From CAIPVR01 sp049316905 (GTDB lineage: Bacteria > Actinomycetota > Acidimicrobiia > Acidimicrobiales > Microtrichaceae), in the NCBI GenBank assembly GCA_049316905.1, contig JBMOJH010000003.1, positions 6,207 to 70,206 on the forward strand: DNA of 64,000 nt, given 5' to 3'. The translations under genes were made by a program, and so were the position numbers. The notes under the pieces were generated by a model. The model did not search any database and was not told where the DNA came from. It worked only from the letters and a program-made list of their open reading frames with translations. Shown piece by piece: positions 51,527 through 60,181 of the stretch; within the stretch, counting starts at the first letter, position 1, and each line of letters begins with the position of its first letter.

Positions 51527-52297
51527 TTGGCCACCAACGAACGCGCACCCGACGGCGACCGCGACTACGAGGCGGTGCGTGACCGTCTCGACATGCCGCT
51601 CGCCGAGGCGATGATGACGCAGCGGGCGGTCCGCAAGGTGCTGCCCGATCCGGTGGACGACGACGTGGTGCTCCGCTGCATCGAGCTCGCCCTGCGCGCC
51701 CCGACCGGCTCCAACGGTCAGAACTGGGAGTTCGTCGTGGTGCGCGACCCGGCGAAGAAGGCGGCGTTCGCCGCCCAGTACCGGCGGGCGTGGAAGCTCT
51801 ACGGCGGCGTCGGTGAGCGGGTCACCCGTGACGACCCCGCCATGAAGAAGGTGCTCGGGGCGGTGCGCTGGCAGGTGGACCACTTCGAGGAGATCCCGGT
51901 GCTCGTGGTGCCGTGCCTCACCGGTCCCGGACGGTTCGCGGTGGTGCCGGCCGTGGCGCAGTCGAGCCACTACGGCTCGATCTACCCGTCGGTGCAGAAC
52001 CTGCTCCTCGCCGCGCGGGCCATGGGCCTCGGCGCGTCGCTCATCACCCTGCCGTTGTGGAGCGTGACCATCGCCCGGCGCACCCTCGGCCTGCCGCTGA
52101 ACGTGCAGCCGGTCTGCATGGTGCCCCTCGGCTGGCCGCGCGGTCGCTACGGGCCGACGACCCGGAAGCACGTGGGCGACGTCGTGCACCTCGACTCGTG
52201 GGGGAACCGCCCCTGGCCGGGCCGCGACATCGACCTGGGCGACGAGGACGGGACCACGGGCGCCACGGGCTCCGGGGCCGGCCGGGGGGCGCGCTGA
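51527..52297 (+). CDS. Nitroreductase family flavoprotein 1
   Basis: A 256-residue FMN-dependent oxidoreductase. AMMTQRAVRKVLPDPVDDDV near 24-43 and LRAPTGSNGQNWEFVVVRD near 60-78 bind FMN phosphate and ring; SIYPSVQNLLLAARAMGLG is the central helix. TTG at 51527 is the start given the AAGGGGG site; the frame upstream is inside the protease gene. The natural substrate of such enzymes is often a quinone, enone or nitroaromatic. First gene of a six-gene overlapping cluster. Confidence 0.88.
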   Translation: MATNERAPDGDRDYEAVRDRLDMPLAEAMMTQRAVRKVLPDPVDDDVVLRCIELALRAPTGSNGQNWEFVVVRDPAKKAAFAAQYRRAWKLYGGVGERVTRDDPAMKKVLGAVRWQVDHFEEIPVLVVPCLTGPGRFAVVPAVAQSSHYGSIYPSVQNLLLAARAMGLGASLITLPLWSVTIARRTLGLPLNVQPVCMVPLGWPRGRYGPTTRKHVGDVVHLDSWGNRPWPGRDIDLGDEDGTTGATGSGAGRGAR

Positions 52298-53706
52298 TGG
52301 ACACGGTGATCGGGACCGCGGAGGCGGTGCGCACGGGTGCCCGCAGCGCGGGCGACGTGGTGGAGGAGTGCCTTGGGCGCATCGCGGCGGGCAACGAGGC
52401 GCTCAACGCGTTCGTGCACGTGGACGCCGACGGCGCCCGGCGCGCCGCAGAGGAGGTCGACGCCGCGGTGGCCCGCGGCGAGGGGGAGCTGCTCGGACCG
52501 CTCGCGGGGGTGCCGTTCGGGGTGAAGGACCTCGAGGACTGCGCGGGCATGCCGACGAGCCACGGGTCGGTGCTCTACCAGGGCCTCGGCCCGGTGGCCG
52601 CCGACTCCGAACACGTGGCGCGGCTGCGGCGGGCGGGTGCGATCCCCGTGGGCAAGACCGCGGCGCCGGAGTTCGGCACACTCCAGTACACGTTCACGAA
52701 GGCGTGGGGGGCCACGGGCAACGCGTGGGACCCCTCGCGCACGCCGGGCGGCTCGTCGGGCGGCAGCGCGGCGGCCGTGGCCGCGGGGATGATGCCCTTC
52801 GGCACCGCGTCCGACGGCGGCGGCTCCACCCGGATCCCGGCGGGCTTCTCGGGGCTGGTGGGCCTGAAGCCCAGCCACGGGCGCATCCCCCATCCCGACG
52901 ACGATCCGTCGGAGACGGCCTGTTACGGGGCGCTGACCACCACGGTGGCCGACTCGGCCCGCCACCTCGACGTGACGGCGGGCCCGCACGACACCGACCG
53001 GCTGTCGTTGCCGCCGCCGGCGGTGCGCTACGAGGACGCGATCGAGACGCTCGACACCACTGGCCTGCGCATCGGCTGGTCGACCGACCTCGGCTTCGCC
53101 CACGTGGACCCGGAGGTGGCCGAGCTGGCCAGGGCCGCGGCGGAGGAGACCGCCCGCGCCGCCGGGGTGGAGCTCGTCGACGTGGACGTGCGGCTCACCG
53201 ACCCGGTGGCCACGTGGCTCTCCGCCGGGGCGATGTCGCTCTGGCTCGGCATCGACGAGTCGCGCCACTGGCCCGAGCGCGCGGACGACCTCACCCCCTT
53301 CGTGCGGGCGTCGCTCGAGGCCACCTTCGACCGGCCGCTGCGCACGCTCGCCAAGGGGTACCGCCGGCGCCTGCAGCTGCAGGCCGACATGGCCGCGATC
53401 TTCGCGGACCTCGACGTGCTGATGACCCCCACGACCGCCGTGACCGCGTTCGCCGCGGAGGGGCCACCACCCACGGAGATCGCGGGGGTGGAGGTGAACC
53501 CCGCGATGAGCGTGCCGTTCACGATGCTGGCGAACCTGTGCTGGAACCCGGCGCTGTCGGTGCCGGCCGGCCTGGCCTCCGACGGGCTCCCGGTGGGGCT
53601 GCAGATCATCGGGCGGCGCCACCACGACGAGGTGCCGCTGCGTCTCGGGCGACTGCTCGAGCTCACCCGGCCCTGGCCGCGCACCGCACCCGGGTGGGAC
53701 CTCTGA
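52297..53706 (+). CDS. Amidase (amidase-signature family)
   Basis: A 469-residue Ser-Ser-Lys hydrolase. GVPFGVKDLED contains the catalytic Lys near 75, TPGGSSGGSAAAVAAG the cis-Ser, and SDGGGSTRIPAGFSGLVGLK the nucleophilic Ser. It overlaps the first nitroreductase by one base and the second by one base, so it is part of the same pathway. Its partners suggest it releases an amide in a degradation route, not GatA-type tRNA amidation. Confidence 0.92.
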   Translation: MDTVIGTAEAVRTGARSAGDVVEECLGRIAAGNEALNAFVHVDADGARRAAEEVDAAVARGEGELLGPLAGVPFGVKDLEDCAGMPTSHGSVLYQGLGPVAADSEHVARLRRAGAIPVGKTAAPEFGTLQYTFTKAWGATGNAWDPSRTPGGSSGGSAAAVAAGMMPFGTASDGGGSTRIPAGFSGLVGLKPSHGRIPHPDDDPSETACYGALTTTVADSARHLDVTAGPHDTDRLSLPPPAVRYEDAIETLDTTGLRIGWSTDLGFAHVDPEVAELARAAAEETARAAGVELVDVDVRLTDPVATWLSAGAMSLWLGIDESRHWPERADDLTPFVRASLEATFDRPLRTLAKGYRRRLQLQADMAAIFADLDVLMTPTTAVTAFAAEGPPPTEIAGVEVNPAMSVPFTMLANLCWNPALSVPAGLASDGLPVGLQIIGRRHHDEVPLRLGRLLELTRPWPRTAPGWDL

Positions 53707-54452
53707 TGGCGGAGCCGCCGGGCCGGCCGGGCGCGTCGGATCTGTCCGGCGGGCCGGGTGTCGGCCTGTACGACGGGATCATGACCACCCGGGCCATGCG
53801 CCGCTTCACCGACGAGCCGGTGACCGACGCCGAGGTGGAGCTCGTGCTCCGGGCCGCGCAGCAGGGCCCGTCGGGCGGCAACATCCAGCCCTGGCAGTTC
53901 GTGGTGCTCACCGACCCCGGGGACCGGGCGTGGATCGGGGACGTCTACCGCCGGGCGTACGACCGCTACGAGGCGGCGCTCCTCGCCGGGGTCGGCGGCT
54001 TCCGTGACGAGGCCGCCCGCCGGAGCTGGGATCGCACGGTGGCCGCCTCGCGGCACCTCGCGGATCACCTCGGTGAGGTGCCGGTGATCGTCCTGGTGTG
54101 CATGCCCGACATCGACATGACCGTGGTCGACGACGAGGGCCCGATGGACGTGGGCACCCCGTACGCCTCGGTGTACCCGGCGGTGCAGAACCTGCTTCTC
54201 GCCGCGCGCGGCCTCGGCCTGGGCGGCGCGCTCACCACGGTGCACCGCATCCACCACGACGAGGTCCGCGACCACTTCGGCATCCCGGTCGGCCAGCAGG
54301 TGGTGGCGCTCGTGCCGTTGGGTCGCCCGTCGGGGCGGTTCGGCGTGGCGCCGCGGCGGCCGGTGGAGCGGGTCACGCACTGGGGCCGGTGGGGTGAGCG
54401 GCGCGACGCCACGATCCCGCCCTACGAGCCAGCTGAAGGACCGGCCCGGTGA
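53706..54452 (+). CDS. Nitroreductase family flavoprotein 2
   Basis: A 248-residue FMN enzyme related to, but distinct from, the first in this operon. IMTTRAMRRFTDEPVTDAEVE and AAQQGPSGGNIQPWQFVVLTD are the FMN-binding blocks, and SVYPAVQNLLLAARGLGLGG the core helix. It has an extra loop (RRSWDRTVAASRHLADHLGEVP) that may shape the pocket. It overlaps the amidase by one base and the next gene by 4 nt. Confidence 0.88.
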   Translation: MAEPPGRPGASDLSGGPGVGLYDGIMTTRAMRRFTDEPVTDAEVELVLRAAQQGPSGGNIQPWQFVVLTDPGDRAWIGDVYRRAYDRYEAALLAGVGGFRDEAARRSWDRTVAASRHLADHLGEVPVIVLVCMPDIDMTVVDDEGPMDVGTPYASVYPAVQNLLLAARGLGLGGALTTVHRIHHDEVRDHFGIPVGQQVVALVPLGRPSGRFGVAPRRPVERVTHWGRWGERRDATIPPYEPAEGPAR

Positions 54453-55633
54453 GCCGCGCCGGATCCGCCGCGACGGGCACGGTGCCGGGCGCGCTCCGGG
54501 AGCTCGACGAGGAGCTGCTGATCTCCGCGGGTCCGTCCGACCTGGCGGGCCACCTCGATCCGGGGTTGGCCGCCGAACTGGCCCGTGCCGGTGCCTTCTC
54601 GATGCTGGTGCCGGCCGAGCTGGGCGGCGGCGAGCTCCCGGTGGCCGACGCGCTCCGGACGATCGAGTGGGTGGCGCGCCGCTCCGGCTCGGCCGGATGG
54701 TGCGTGATGATCGGCGCCACCACCGGTGTGCTGGCGGCGTGGCTGCCCCGGGACGGGGCGGCGGAGATCTACGGCGTGGACCCGCACGTCGTGACCGGTG
54801 GCGCCTACGCACCGAGCGGGCTCGCCGAGGTGGTGGGCGAGGGCCGCCTCCGGGTGAGCGGGCGCTGGGAGTGGGGCAGCGGCAGCCAGCACTGCGACTG
54901 GTTGCTCGGCGGCGCGCGGGTGGTCGACCCGTCGGGCGAACCGGTCCTCGACGCGGCCGGCCTCCCGTCGATGCGTCTGTGCTTCGCCCCGGCCTCGGAG
55001 GTCACGGTGATCGAGCACTGGGACGTGCTCGGGATGCGGGGCACCGGCAGCCACGACCTGCTCATGGAGGCCGTCGAGGTGCCCGAGCGCCACACCGTGT
55101 CGCTCGTGTCGGACCGCCCGTGGGTGGACGCCCCGCTCTACCGGTTCCCCCCGTTCGGCCTGCTCGCGCTCGGGATCGCCGCGGTCACCCTCGGTGTGGG
55201 TCGGGCCGCGGTGGACGCGGTGGAGGAGCTCATGGCCTCCAAGGTGCCGATGGGGTCGCGGCGGCCGCTCGCCGACCGCGGGGCCGCCCGTGCCGAACTC
55301 GCCCGGGCCGAGGCCACGCTGCGCTCCGCGCGCGCGTTCCTGTTCGACGAGGTGGCCCGGGCCTGGGCCGCGGCCGAGGCGGGCGACCCGGTGGAACTCG
55401 GCACGCGGGCCGGACTGCGCCTCGCGGCCACCCACACCGCCGAGGCCGTGGCCGACGCGTGCACCCGGTTGCACCGCCTCGCCGGCGGCACCGCGGTGCG
55501 CCACGGCCACGTGGTCGAGCGCTGCTTCCGTGACGCCCACACCGCCACCCAGCACGTGCTGGTGAACGCGCGGCTGTACGAGTCGGTGGGTACCGTGCTC
55601 CTCGGCGGCGACCCCGGGGTGAGCGAGCTGTGA
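54449..55633 (+). CDS. Acyl-CoA dehydrogenase-like flavin-dependent monooxygenase (HsaA-like)
   Basis: A 394-residue protein with the acyl-CoA dehydrogenase fold, but closer to group D two-component monooxygenases. Evidence is ELGGGELPVADALRTIEWVARRSGSAGW (in parts), GGAYAPSGLAEVVGEGRLRVSGRWEWGSG (in parts) and the C-terminal HVVERCFRDAHTATQHVLVN. The catalytic Glu of true dehydrogenases is not evident. Such enzymes need a flavin reductase; none is adjacent unless a nitroreductase fills that role. GTG start, 4-nt overlaps on both sides. Confidence 0.8.
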   Translation: MSRAGSAATGTVPGALRELDEELLISAGPSDLAGHLDPGLAAELARAGAFSMLVPAELGGGELPVADALRTIEWVARRSGSAGWCVMIGATTGVLAAWLPRDGAAEIYGVDPHVVTGGAYAPSGLAEVVGEGRLRVSGRWEWGSGSQHCDWLLGGARVVDPSGEPVLDAAGLPSMRLCFAPASEVTVIEHWDVLGMRGTGSHDLLMEAVEVPERHTVSLVSDRPWVDAPLYRFPPFGLLALGIAAVTLGVGRAAVDAVEELMASKVPMGSRRPLADRGAARAELARAEATLRSARAFLFDEVARAWAAAEAGDPVELGTRAGLRLAATHTAEAVADACTRLHRLAGGTAVRHGHVVERCFRDAHTATQHVLVNARLYESVGTVLLGGDPGVSEL

Positions 55634-56799
55634 ACGGGTCGCGTCCGGTGTCGGGACGGATCGGCGGCCCGGCGGACGCGGCGGCCTGGTTGCGGGAGCA
55701 CCCCGACCCCACGCCCCGGGAGCTGGCCGAGGCCGGTCTGGTGGCACCGCACTGGCCGGAGCCCTGGGGGCTGGGCGCCGACGCCGTCACCACCCGGGCC
55801 GTCGACGCCGAGGTCGCCGCGGCCGGCGTCGCGCTGCCCGACAACCCGATCGGGATCGGCTGGGCCGGCCCGACGATCCTCGCCGCCGGCAGCGACGCCC
55901 AGAAGGAGCGATACCTGTTCCCGATCCTCACCGGGGAGGAGGTCTGGTGCCAGCTGTTCAGCGAGCCCGGTGCCGGCAGCGACCTCGCCGCGCTGTCCAC
56001 GGCCGCGGTGGCCGACGGCGACGGCTGGCGGGTCACCGGGTCGAAGGTGTGGTCGACCTCGGCGGATGTGGCCGCGTTCGGCATCCTGCTCGCCCGCACC
56101 GACCCGGCGGCGCCGCGCCACCGTGGCATCTCCTACTTCCTGTGCCCCATGGGCGCGCCCGGCGTGGAGGTGCGGCCGATCCGCGAGATGACCGGTGGGT
56201 CGCACTTCAACGAGGTGTTCCTCGACGACGTGCCGCTCGGCCCCGAGGCGCTCGTGGGCGCGCCGGGCGACGGCTGGCGGCTCGCGCGGGTGACCCTCGG
56301 CAACGAGCGCGTGTCGTTGTCGTCCGGCGGGATCCTCTGGGGCATGGGTCCCACGGGCCGCGAGGTGCTGGAGCTGGCGGGGCGCGAGGGCGTGGCCGAT
56401 CCCCGGCTGCGTCAGGCGGTGGCGCGGTGCCACACCGACGAAGTGCTGCTCGGGCTGCTCGGTGCCCGGGTGCAGGCCGCGCTCCTCTCCGGTGGTGAAC
56501 CCGGGCCCGAGGCCAGCCTGCAGAAGCTCCTCGCGGACGAGCACGGGCAGCGCCTGATGGAGCTGGTCGCGGACCTCGCGGGGCCCGACGCGATGCTGGC
56601 CGCCGACGGGCCGTGGCCCGGGGTGCTCGGCCACCACCCGCCGCCCCGAGGTGGCGGTCTGGGGGCGCTGCACCAGGGCGAGTGGCCCTGGAACTACCTG
56701 TTCGCCCGTGCCCTCACGATCGGTGGCGGCACCACGCAGGTCCAGCGCAACATCATCGCCGAGAAGCTGCTCGGCCTTCCGCGGGAGGTGACCGGATGA
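55630..56799 (+). CDS. Acyl-CoA dehydrogenase
   Basis: Introduces a 2,3-double bond into an acyl-CoA with FAD. The 389-residue protein has CQLFSEPGAGSDLAAL (flavin and substrate binding), VTGSKVWSTSADVAAFGILLARTD and the C-terminal TIGGGTTQVQRNIIAEKLLGLP. At the position where many family members carry the catalytic Glu (YEGT) it has IGGG, as in steroid-type FadE proteins that work as heteromers. A partner or a different base is therefore likely. It is coupled on both sides by overlaps. Confidence 0.9.
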   Translation: MNGSRPVSGRIGGPADAAAWLREHPDPTPRELAEAGLVAPHWPEPWGLGADAVTTRAVDAEVAAAGVALPDNPIGIGWAGPTILAAGSDAQKERYLFPILTGEEVWCQLFSEPGAGSDLAALSTAAVADGDGWRVTGSKVWSTSADVAAFGILLARTDPAAPRHRGISYFLCPMGAPGVEVRPIREMTGGSHFNEVFLDDVPLGPEALVGAPGDGWRLARVTLGNERVSLSSGGILWGMGPTGREVLELAGREGVADPRLRQAVARCHTDEVLLGLLGARVQAALLSGGEPGPEASLQKLLADEHGQRLMELVADLAGPDAMLAADGPWPGVLGHHPPPRGGGLGALHQGEWPWNYLFARALTIGGGTTQVQRNIIAEKLLGLPREVTG

Positions 56800-57635
56800 G
56801 TGGGAACGACGCGGCCCCCGATCCGACGACGGACGTGACCGCGGGGCTGGCGGGCCTCCGGTGCATCCGGGTGGCGCGCGACGGCGACGTGCTCGTGTGC
56901 ACGATCGACCATCCCGACTCCGATCTGAACGCGGTGGACGCCACGCTGCACCACGAGCTGGCCACGCTGTTCCGGGCGCTCCGGAGGGAGCGGACCGCCC
57001 GAGCGGTGCTGCTCACCGGTGCGGGCCGGGCCTTCTGCGCGGGTGGGGACCTGGCCTGGTTCCCGGAACTGCGCTCCACCGAGGCACTCGACGCGCTGCG
57101 CCTCGACGCCCGCCAGATGATCTGGGACCTCCTCGACGTGGAGCTGCCCGTGGTGTGCGCGCTCAACGGCCACGCCATGGGCCTCGGGGCGAGCATCGCG
57201 CTGCTGTGCGACCTCGTCGTGGCCGCCGAGGGGGCCCGCATCGGCGACCCGCACGTCCGAATGGGGCTGGTGGCCGGCGACGGCGGGGCCGTGATCTGGC
57301 CGATGGTGCTCGGGCCGGCCCGGGCCAAGGAGCACCTGCTCCTCGGCGACCCGCTCACCGCGGCCGACGCGGAGCGGCTGGGCCTGGTCAACCGGGTCGT
57401 GCCGGCTGACGAGGTGCGCGCCACGGCGATGGAACTGGCCCGGCGGCTGGCGGCCGGTCCGCCGCTGGCGGTGCGAGGGACGAAGGTGGCGGTGAACCAG
57501 CAGCTCCGCGCTGCGCTGCTCGCCAGCTTCGACCTGTCGACGGCGCTCGAGCTGTCGACGTTCCACTCCGAGGACCATGCCGAGGCGGTGGCTGCGGCGG
57601 TGGAGAAGCGCCCGCCCGGGTTCCGCGGCCGCTGA
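56796..57635 (+). CDS. Enoyl-CoA hydratase/isomerase family protein
   Basis: A 279-residue crotonase-fold enzyme that would act after the dehydrogenase. LLTGAGRAFCAGGDLAWF is the first oxyanion-hole block, and NGHAMGLGASIALLCDLVVA the second. The usual catalytic Glu region reads HVRMGLVAGDGGAVIWPMVLG, with Asp/Gly where Glu is frequent, so the reaction may differ from simple hydration. Last gene of the operon. Confidence 0.9.
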   Translation: MSGNDAAPDPTTDVTAGLAGLRCIRVARDGDVLVCTIDHPDSDLNAVDATLHHELATLFRALRRERTARAVLLTGAGRAFCAGGDLAWFPELRSTEALDALRLDARQMIWDLLDVELPVVCALNGHAMGLGASIALLCDLVVAAEGARIGDPHVRMGLVAGDGGAVIWPMVLGPARAKEHLLLGDPLTAADAERLGLVNRVVPADEVRATAMELARRLAAGPPLAVRGTKVAVNQQLRAALLASFDLSTALELSTFHSEDHAEAVAAAVEKRPPGFRGR

Positions 57636-57749
57636 GGCGGCCCTCCTGCCACGTCTGCGGAGGTTGGAGCGGCGCAGGGGCGACCGAGGACCCCTATGTC
57701 CCGGGGGCGGGGTCAGTGGACCGGCGCGACGGTGTGCCACCCTGTCGCC

Positions 57750-58844
57750 GTGCACCTCGTCGTCGTCACCGATGCCACCGAACGCGGCGGCGCGGAGTCC
57801 TCGATGGGGATGTTCATCGAGCGGTTCCGGCCCGACATCGACGTGACGGTGATGGGCCCCGACGAGTCGGTCGTGCGGTGGCTCTCCGAGCGCCGCGCCG
57901 GCAGCCGCTACGTGGTGGTCCCGCCGATCAACGACCGCACCGACGTGCGCGCCATGCTCACCACGCGCCGGGCGCTACGCCGCCTGGCCCCTGACATCGT
58001 GCACTTCAACCTGTCCACGATGTCGTCGTGCCAGTGGGCGCTGGCCGCCGCGCTCACGATCCCCGGCCTGCCCGTGGTGGTGCTGGAGCACTCGCCGGTG
58101 GGCACCTGGTCGTCGCTGTCCAACCGCCTGAAACGGATCACCTCGGCCCGCGCCGATGCGCACGTGGCGGTCGGGGAGCGGGCGGCACGGATCATCGAGG
58201 GTCTGGGCGACCTGCCGGCCGGCTCCATGCGGGTGATCCCCTCCGGCGTGCCCCGGATGGAGCTCGACCCGCCGCCCCGCACGGATGACCGGTTCACGGT
58301 CGGGATGCTGTCGCGGCACGACCCGGCGAAGGGGATCGACCGCGCCATCCGCGTGGTCGACCGCCTGGGCCCCGGGTTCCGTCTGGTCGTCGTGGGCGAC
58401 GGTGCCGAGCGGCCGGCGCTCGAGGCGCTCGTCGACGAGCTCGGGGTGGGCGACCGCGTGGAGCTCGACGGCTGGGACGACCGGGCACGACACCGGCTGC
58501 CCACCTTCGACGTGTACCTGCTGCCCTCCCGCCTGGAGGCCTTCCCGGTGACGGTGCAGGAGGCGATGCAGGCCGGGGTGCCGGTCGTGGCGACCGACGT
58601 CGGCAGCGTCCGTGAGGCGGTCGACGACGGCGAGACCGGCATCGTGGTCCCGGCGTCCGACGACGACGCTGCGGTGGTCGCGGCCCTCACCGACGCGGTC
58701 GGGGCGTTGGCCGCGGATCCGGACCGCCTCGCCCGGATGGGGGAACGGGCGGCCGAGGTCGGCCGTGAGCGCTTCGACGCCGACGCCGCCGTGCATGCGT
58801 GGGAGCAGCTCTACGACGAGGTGCTCGCCCGCCGCCGGGCCTGA
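57750..58844 (+). CDS. Glycosyltransferase family 4
   Basis: A 364-residue GT-B enzyme that transfers a sugar from a nucleotide donor. VVTDATERGGAESSMGMFIERF is the N-terminal acceptor side; GMLSRHDPAKGIDRAIRVVDRL starts the donor domain, and LPSRLEAFPVTVQEAMQAGVPVVATDVGSVREAV (in parts) is the nucleotide-sugar motif with its E-x7-E. The GTG lies 6 nt after CACCCT, a weak match to the -10 boxes seen elsewhere. It is likely to act in envelope polysaccharide synthesis. Confidence 0.9.
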   Translation: MHLVVVTDATERGGAESSMGMFIERFRPDIDVTVMGPDESVVRWLSERRAGSRYVVVPPINDRTDVRAMLTTRRALRRLAPDIVHFNLSTMSSCQWALAAALTIPGLPVVVLEHSPVGTWSSLSNRLKRITSARADAHVAVGERAARIIEGLGDLPAGSMRVIPSGVPRMELDPPPRTDDRFTVGMLSRHDPAKGIDRAIRVVDRLGPGFRLVVVGDGAERPALEALVDELGVGDRVELDGWDDRARHRLPTFDVYLLPSRLEAFPVTVQEAMQAGVPVVATDVGSVREAVDDGETGIVVPASDDDAAVVAALTDAVGALAADPDRLARMGERAAEVGRERFDADAAVHAWEQLYDEVLARRRA

Positions 58845-58864
58845 GGGCCGCCCGCCCCCGGCCG

Positions 58865-59548
58865 TCAGCCGACGGTGAGCGTGGTGTCGGTGGTGGCGAG
58901 GGACTCGCCGGGGTCGGCCGGTGTGCAACCGTCACCCACACCCGACACGGCGGTGACCTTCACCGGGTACGCCCCCGGCGGGAAGGGGCCGGTCACGTCG
59001 AAGCGGAACCGGTGCGTCACGTCCCTGGTCGCGCCCGCCGGGGGAGCGGTGGGCGTGGCCGTCCCGGCGCAACCGATCTCCACGCCGCCCGACGCCGCGA
59101 GCGGGGCGGTGACGACGCCGCTGTCGCCCGGGAAGGCGCACGCCCGGCCCTCCGACACGGCCGGCTGGCCGGCCGGGCCCACCCGCACGAGCACGCAGAG
59201 CACGGCGTCGGGCGAGTCGGGCTGGGCGGGGTCGCGTGCGTCCACCACCAGGGCCGTGCTGCCGCCCTCGGTGGACGGTTCGGCCGAGACCGTGAAGGTG
59301 GGGGGCAGGGTGGAGGACGGCGCGGCCGTACCGGTGGGGCCCGCGGTGACGGATCGGTCGGTCCCGCCGCCGCTGCCCACCAGGGCGAGGCCGACCGCGA
59401 GCAGCGCCACGCAGCCGAGCACGCCGGCGCCGGCCGTGCCGAGACGGCGGCGGCGACGGAGCTCGCGGCCTCGCCGGAGCACGGCCCGGTAGCGGGCGTC
59501 GTCGTCGGCCGCGGGGCCGTCGCCGGTGGGGTAGCGGGTACCGCTCAT
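58865..59548 (-). CDS. Single-pass membrane protein, probable partner of the ECF sigma factor
   Basis: A 227-residue protein with a cytosolic arm rich in Arg (YRAVLRRGRELRRRRRLG), one helix (GVLGCVALLAVGLALVG) and an exported Thr/Ser/Pro-rich linker before a beta-rich domain with four cysteines. Its start overlaps the sigma factor stop as ATGA. Position and topology fit an anti-sigma or signal-sensing partner, but the arm shows no zinc-binding anti-sigma motif, so this is inference. Confidence 0.65.
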   Translation of the reverse strand: MSGTRYPTGDGPAADDDARYRAVLRRGRELRRRRRLGTAGAGVLGCVALLAVGLALVGSGGGTDRSVTAGPTGTAAPSSTLPPTFTVSAEPSTEGGSTALVVDARDPAQPDSPDAVLCVLVRVGPAGQPAVSEGRACAFPGDSGVVTAPLAASGGVEIGCAGTATPTAPPAGATRDVTHRFRFDVTGPFPPGAYPVKVTAVSGVGDGCTPADPGESLATTDTTLTVG

Positions 59549-60087
59549 GCCGGGGCCTCCTCGATCGCGCCGTCCTCGATCGGATCGTCGCCGGACGGCT
59601 CGCCCAGCTGGTCGCGCAGGCGCCGCGTGGCCCGCGAGAGGTGCGTCTTCACCGAGCCGGTGGTCATGCCGAGCGACTCGGCCACCTCGGCCTCCGGCAG
59701 GTCCACGAGGTAGCGGAGGACCACCACCTCCTGCTGACGGTGCGACAGGCGCTTCATCGCCCGGGCCAGGTCCACCCGCAGCACGGCGTCGTCGGCCGTG
59801 GAGCCGGCCGGGCGGACCTCCGGTGGCGCGGTGCGCCGCTGCCGGCGGACGTGGTCGATCGCCAGGTTCCCGAGGACCCGCAGCAGCCACGCGTCGGGGT
59901 TCGGGTGCACGCGGACCTTCGGCCAGCGTGCGTAGGCCCGGGAGAGGGCCTCGGCGGCGAGATCCTCCGCGATCACGGGGTCACCGACCAGCCGCCGGGC
60001 CGTGCCCACGGCGCGACGATCCATCCGCTCGTAGAAGCGGCGGAACTCCTCGTCGCCCGTGACCGGTCCGTGGTCCACACCCTCCAT
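59545..60087 (-). CDS. ECF RNA polymerase sigma factor (SigE-like subfamily)
   Basis: A 180-residue alternative sigma factor. Region 2 includes RRLVGDPVIAEDLAAEALSRAY near 32-53 and DAWLLRVLGNLAIDHVRRQRR near 65-85. Region 4 is LSHRQQEVVVLRYLVDLPEAEVAESLGMTTGSVKTHLSRATRRL (in parts), a complete helix-turn-helix. It faces the Mau-like cluster across 95 bp and is coupled to its membrane partner, so it may control that cluster. Confidence 0.92.
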   Translation of the reverse strand: MEGVDHGPVTGDEEFRRFYERMDRRAVGTARRLVGDPVIAEDLAAEALSRAYARWPKVRVHPNPDAWLLRVLGNLAIDHVRRQRRTAPPEVRPAGSTADDAVLRVDLARAMKRLSHRQQEVVVLRYLVDLPEAEVAESLGMTTGSVKTHLSRATRRLRDQLGEPSGDDPIEDGAIEEAPA

Positions 60088-60096
60088 CAACGCCCG

Positions 60097-60102
60097 ACGG
60101 TA
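60097..60102 (-). promoter_or_regulatory. Putative -10 box of the ECF sigma gene
   Basis: TACCGT on the reverse strand (60102-60097) lies 9 nt before the sigma ATG. Confidence 0.45.
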
Positions 60103-60168
60103 CCGAAGGGTTGACGCCGGACCGTGGGACCCGTCCCGACCGGGCAGATCTACCCACCGGCGCTGCCC

Positions 60169-60174
60169 TACCCT
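60169..60174 (+). promoter_or_regulatory. Putative -10 box of the Mau-like cluster
   Basis: TACCCT is 7 nt before the GTG of the first gene. It is divergent from the sigma factor promoter, with about 66 bp between the two boxes. Confidence 0.5.
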
Positions 60175-60181
60175 GTGGCCC

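Noticed and set aside
52297..53706. GatA subunit of the tRNA amidotransferase
   Set aside because: No gatB or gatC nearby, and the gene is embedded in an oxidoreductase pathway; the shared amidase signature is not enough.
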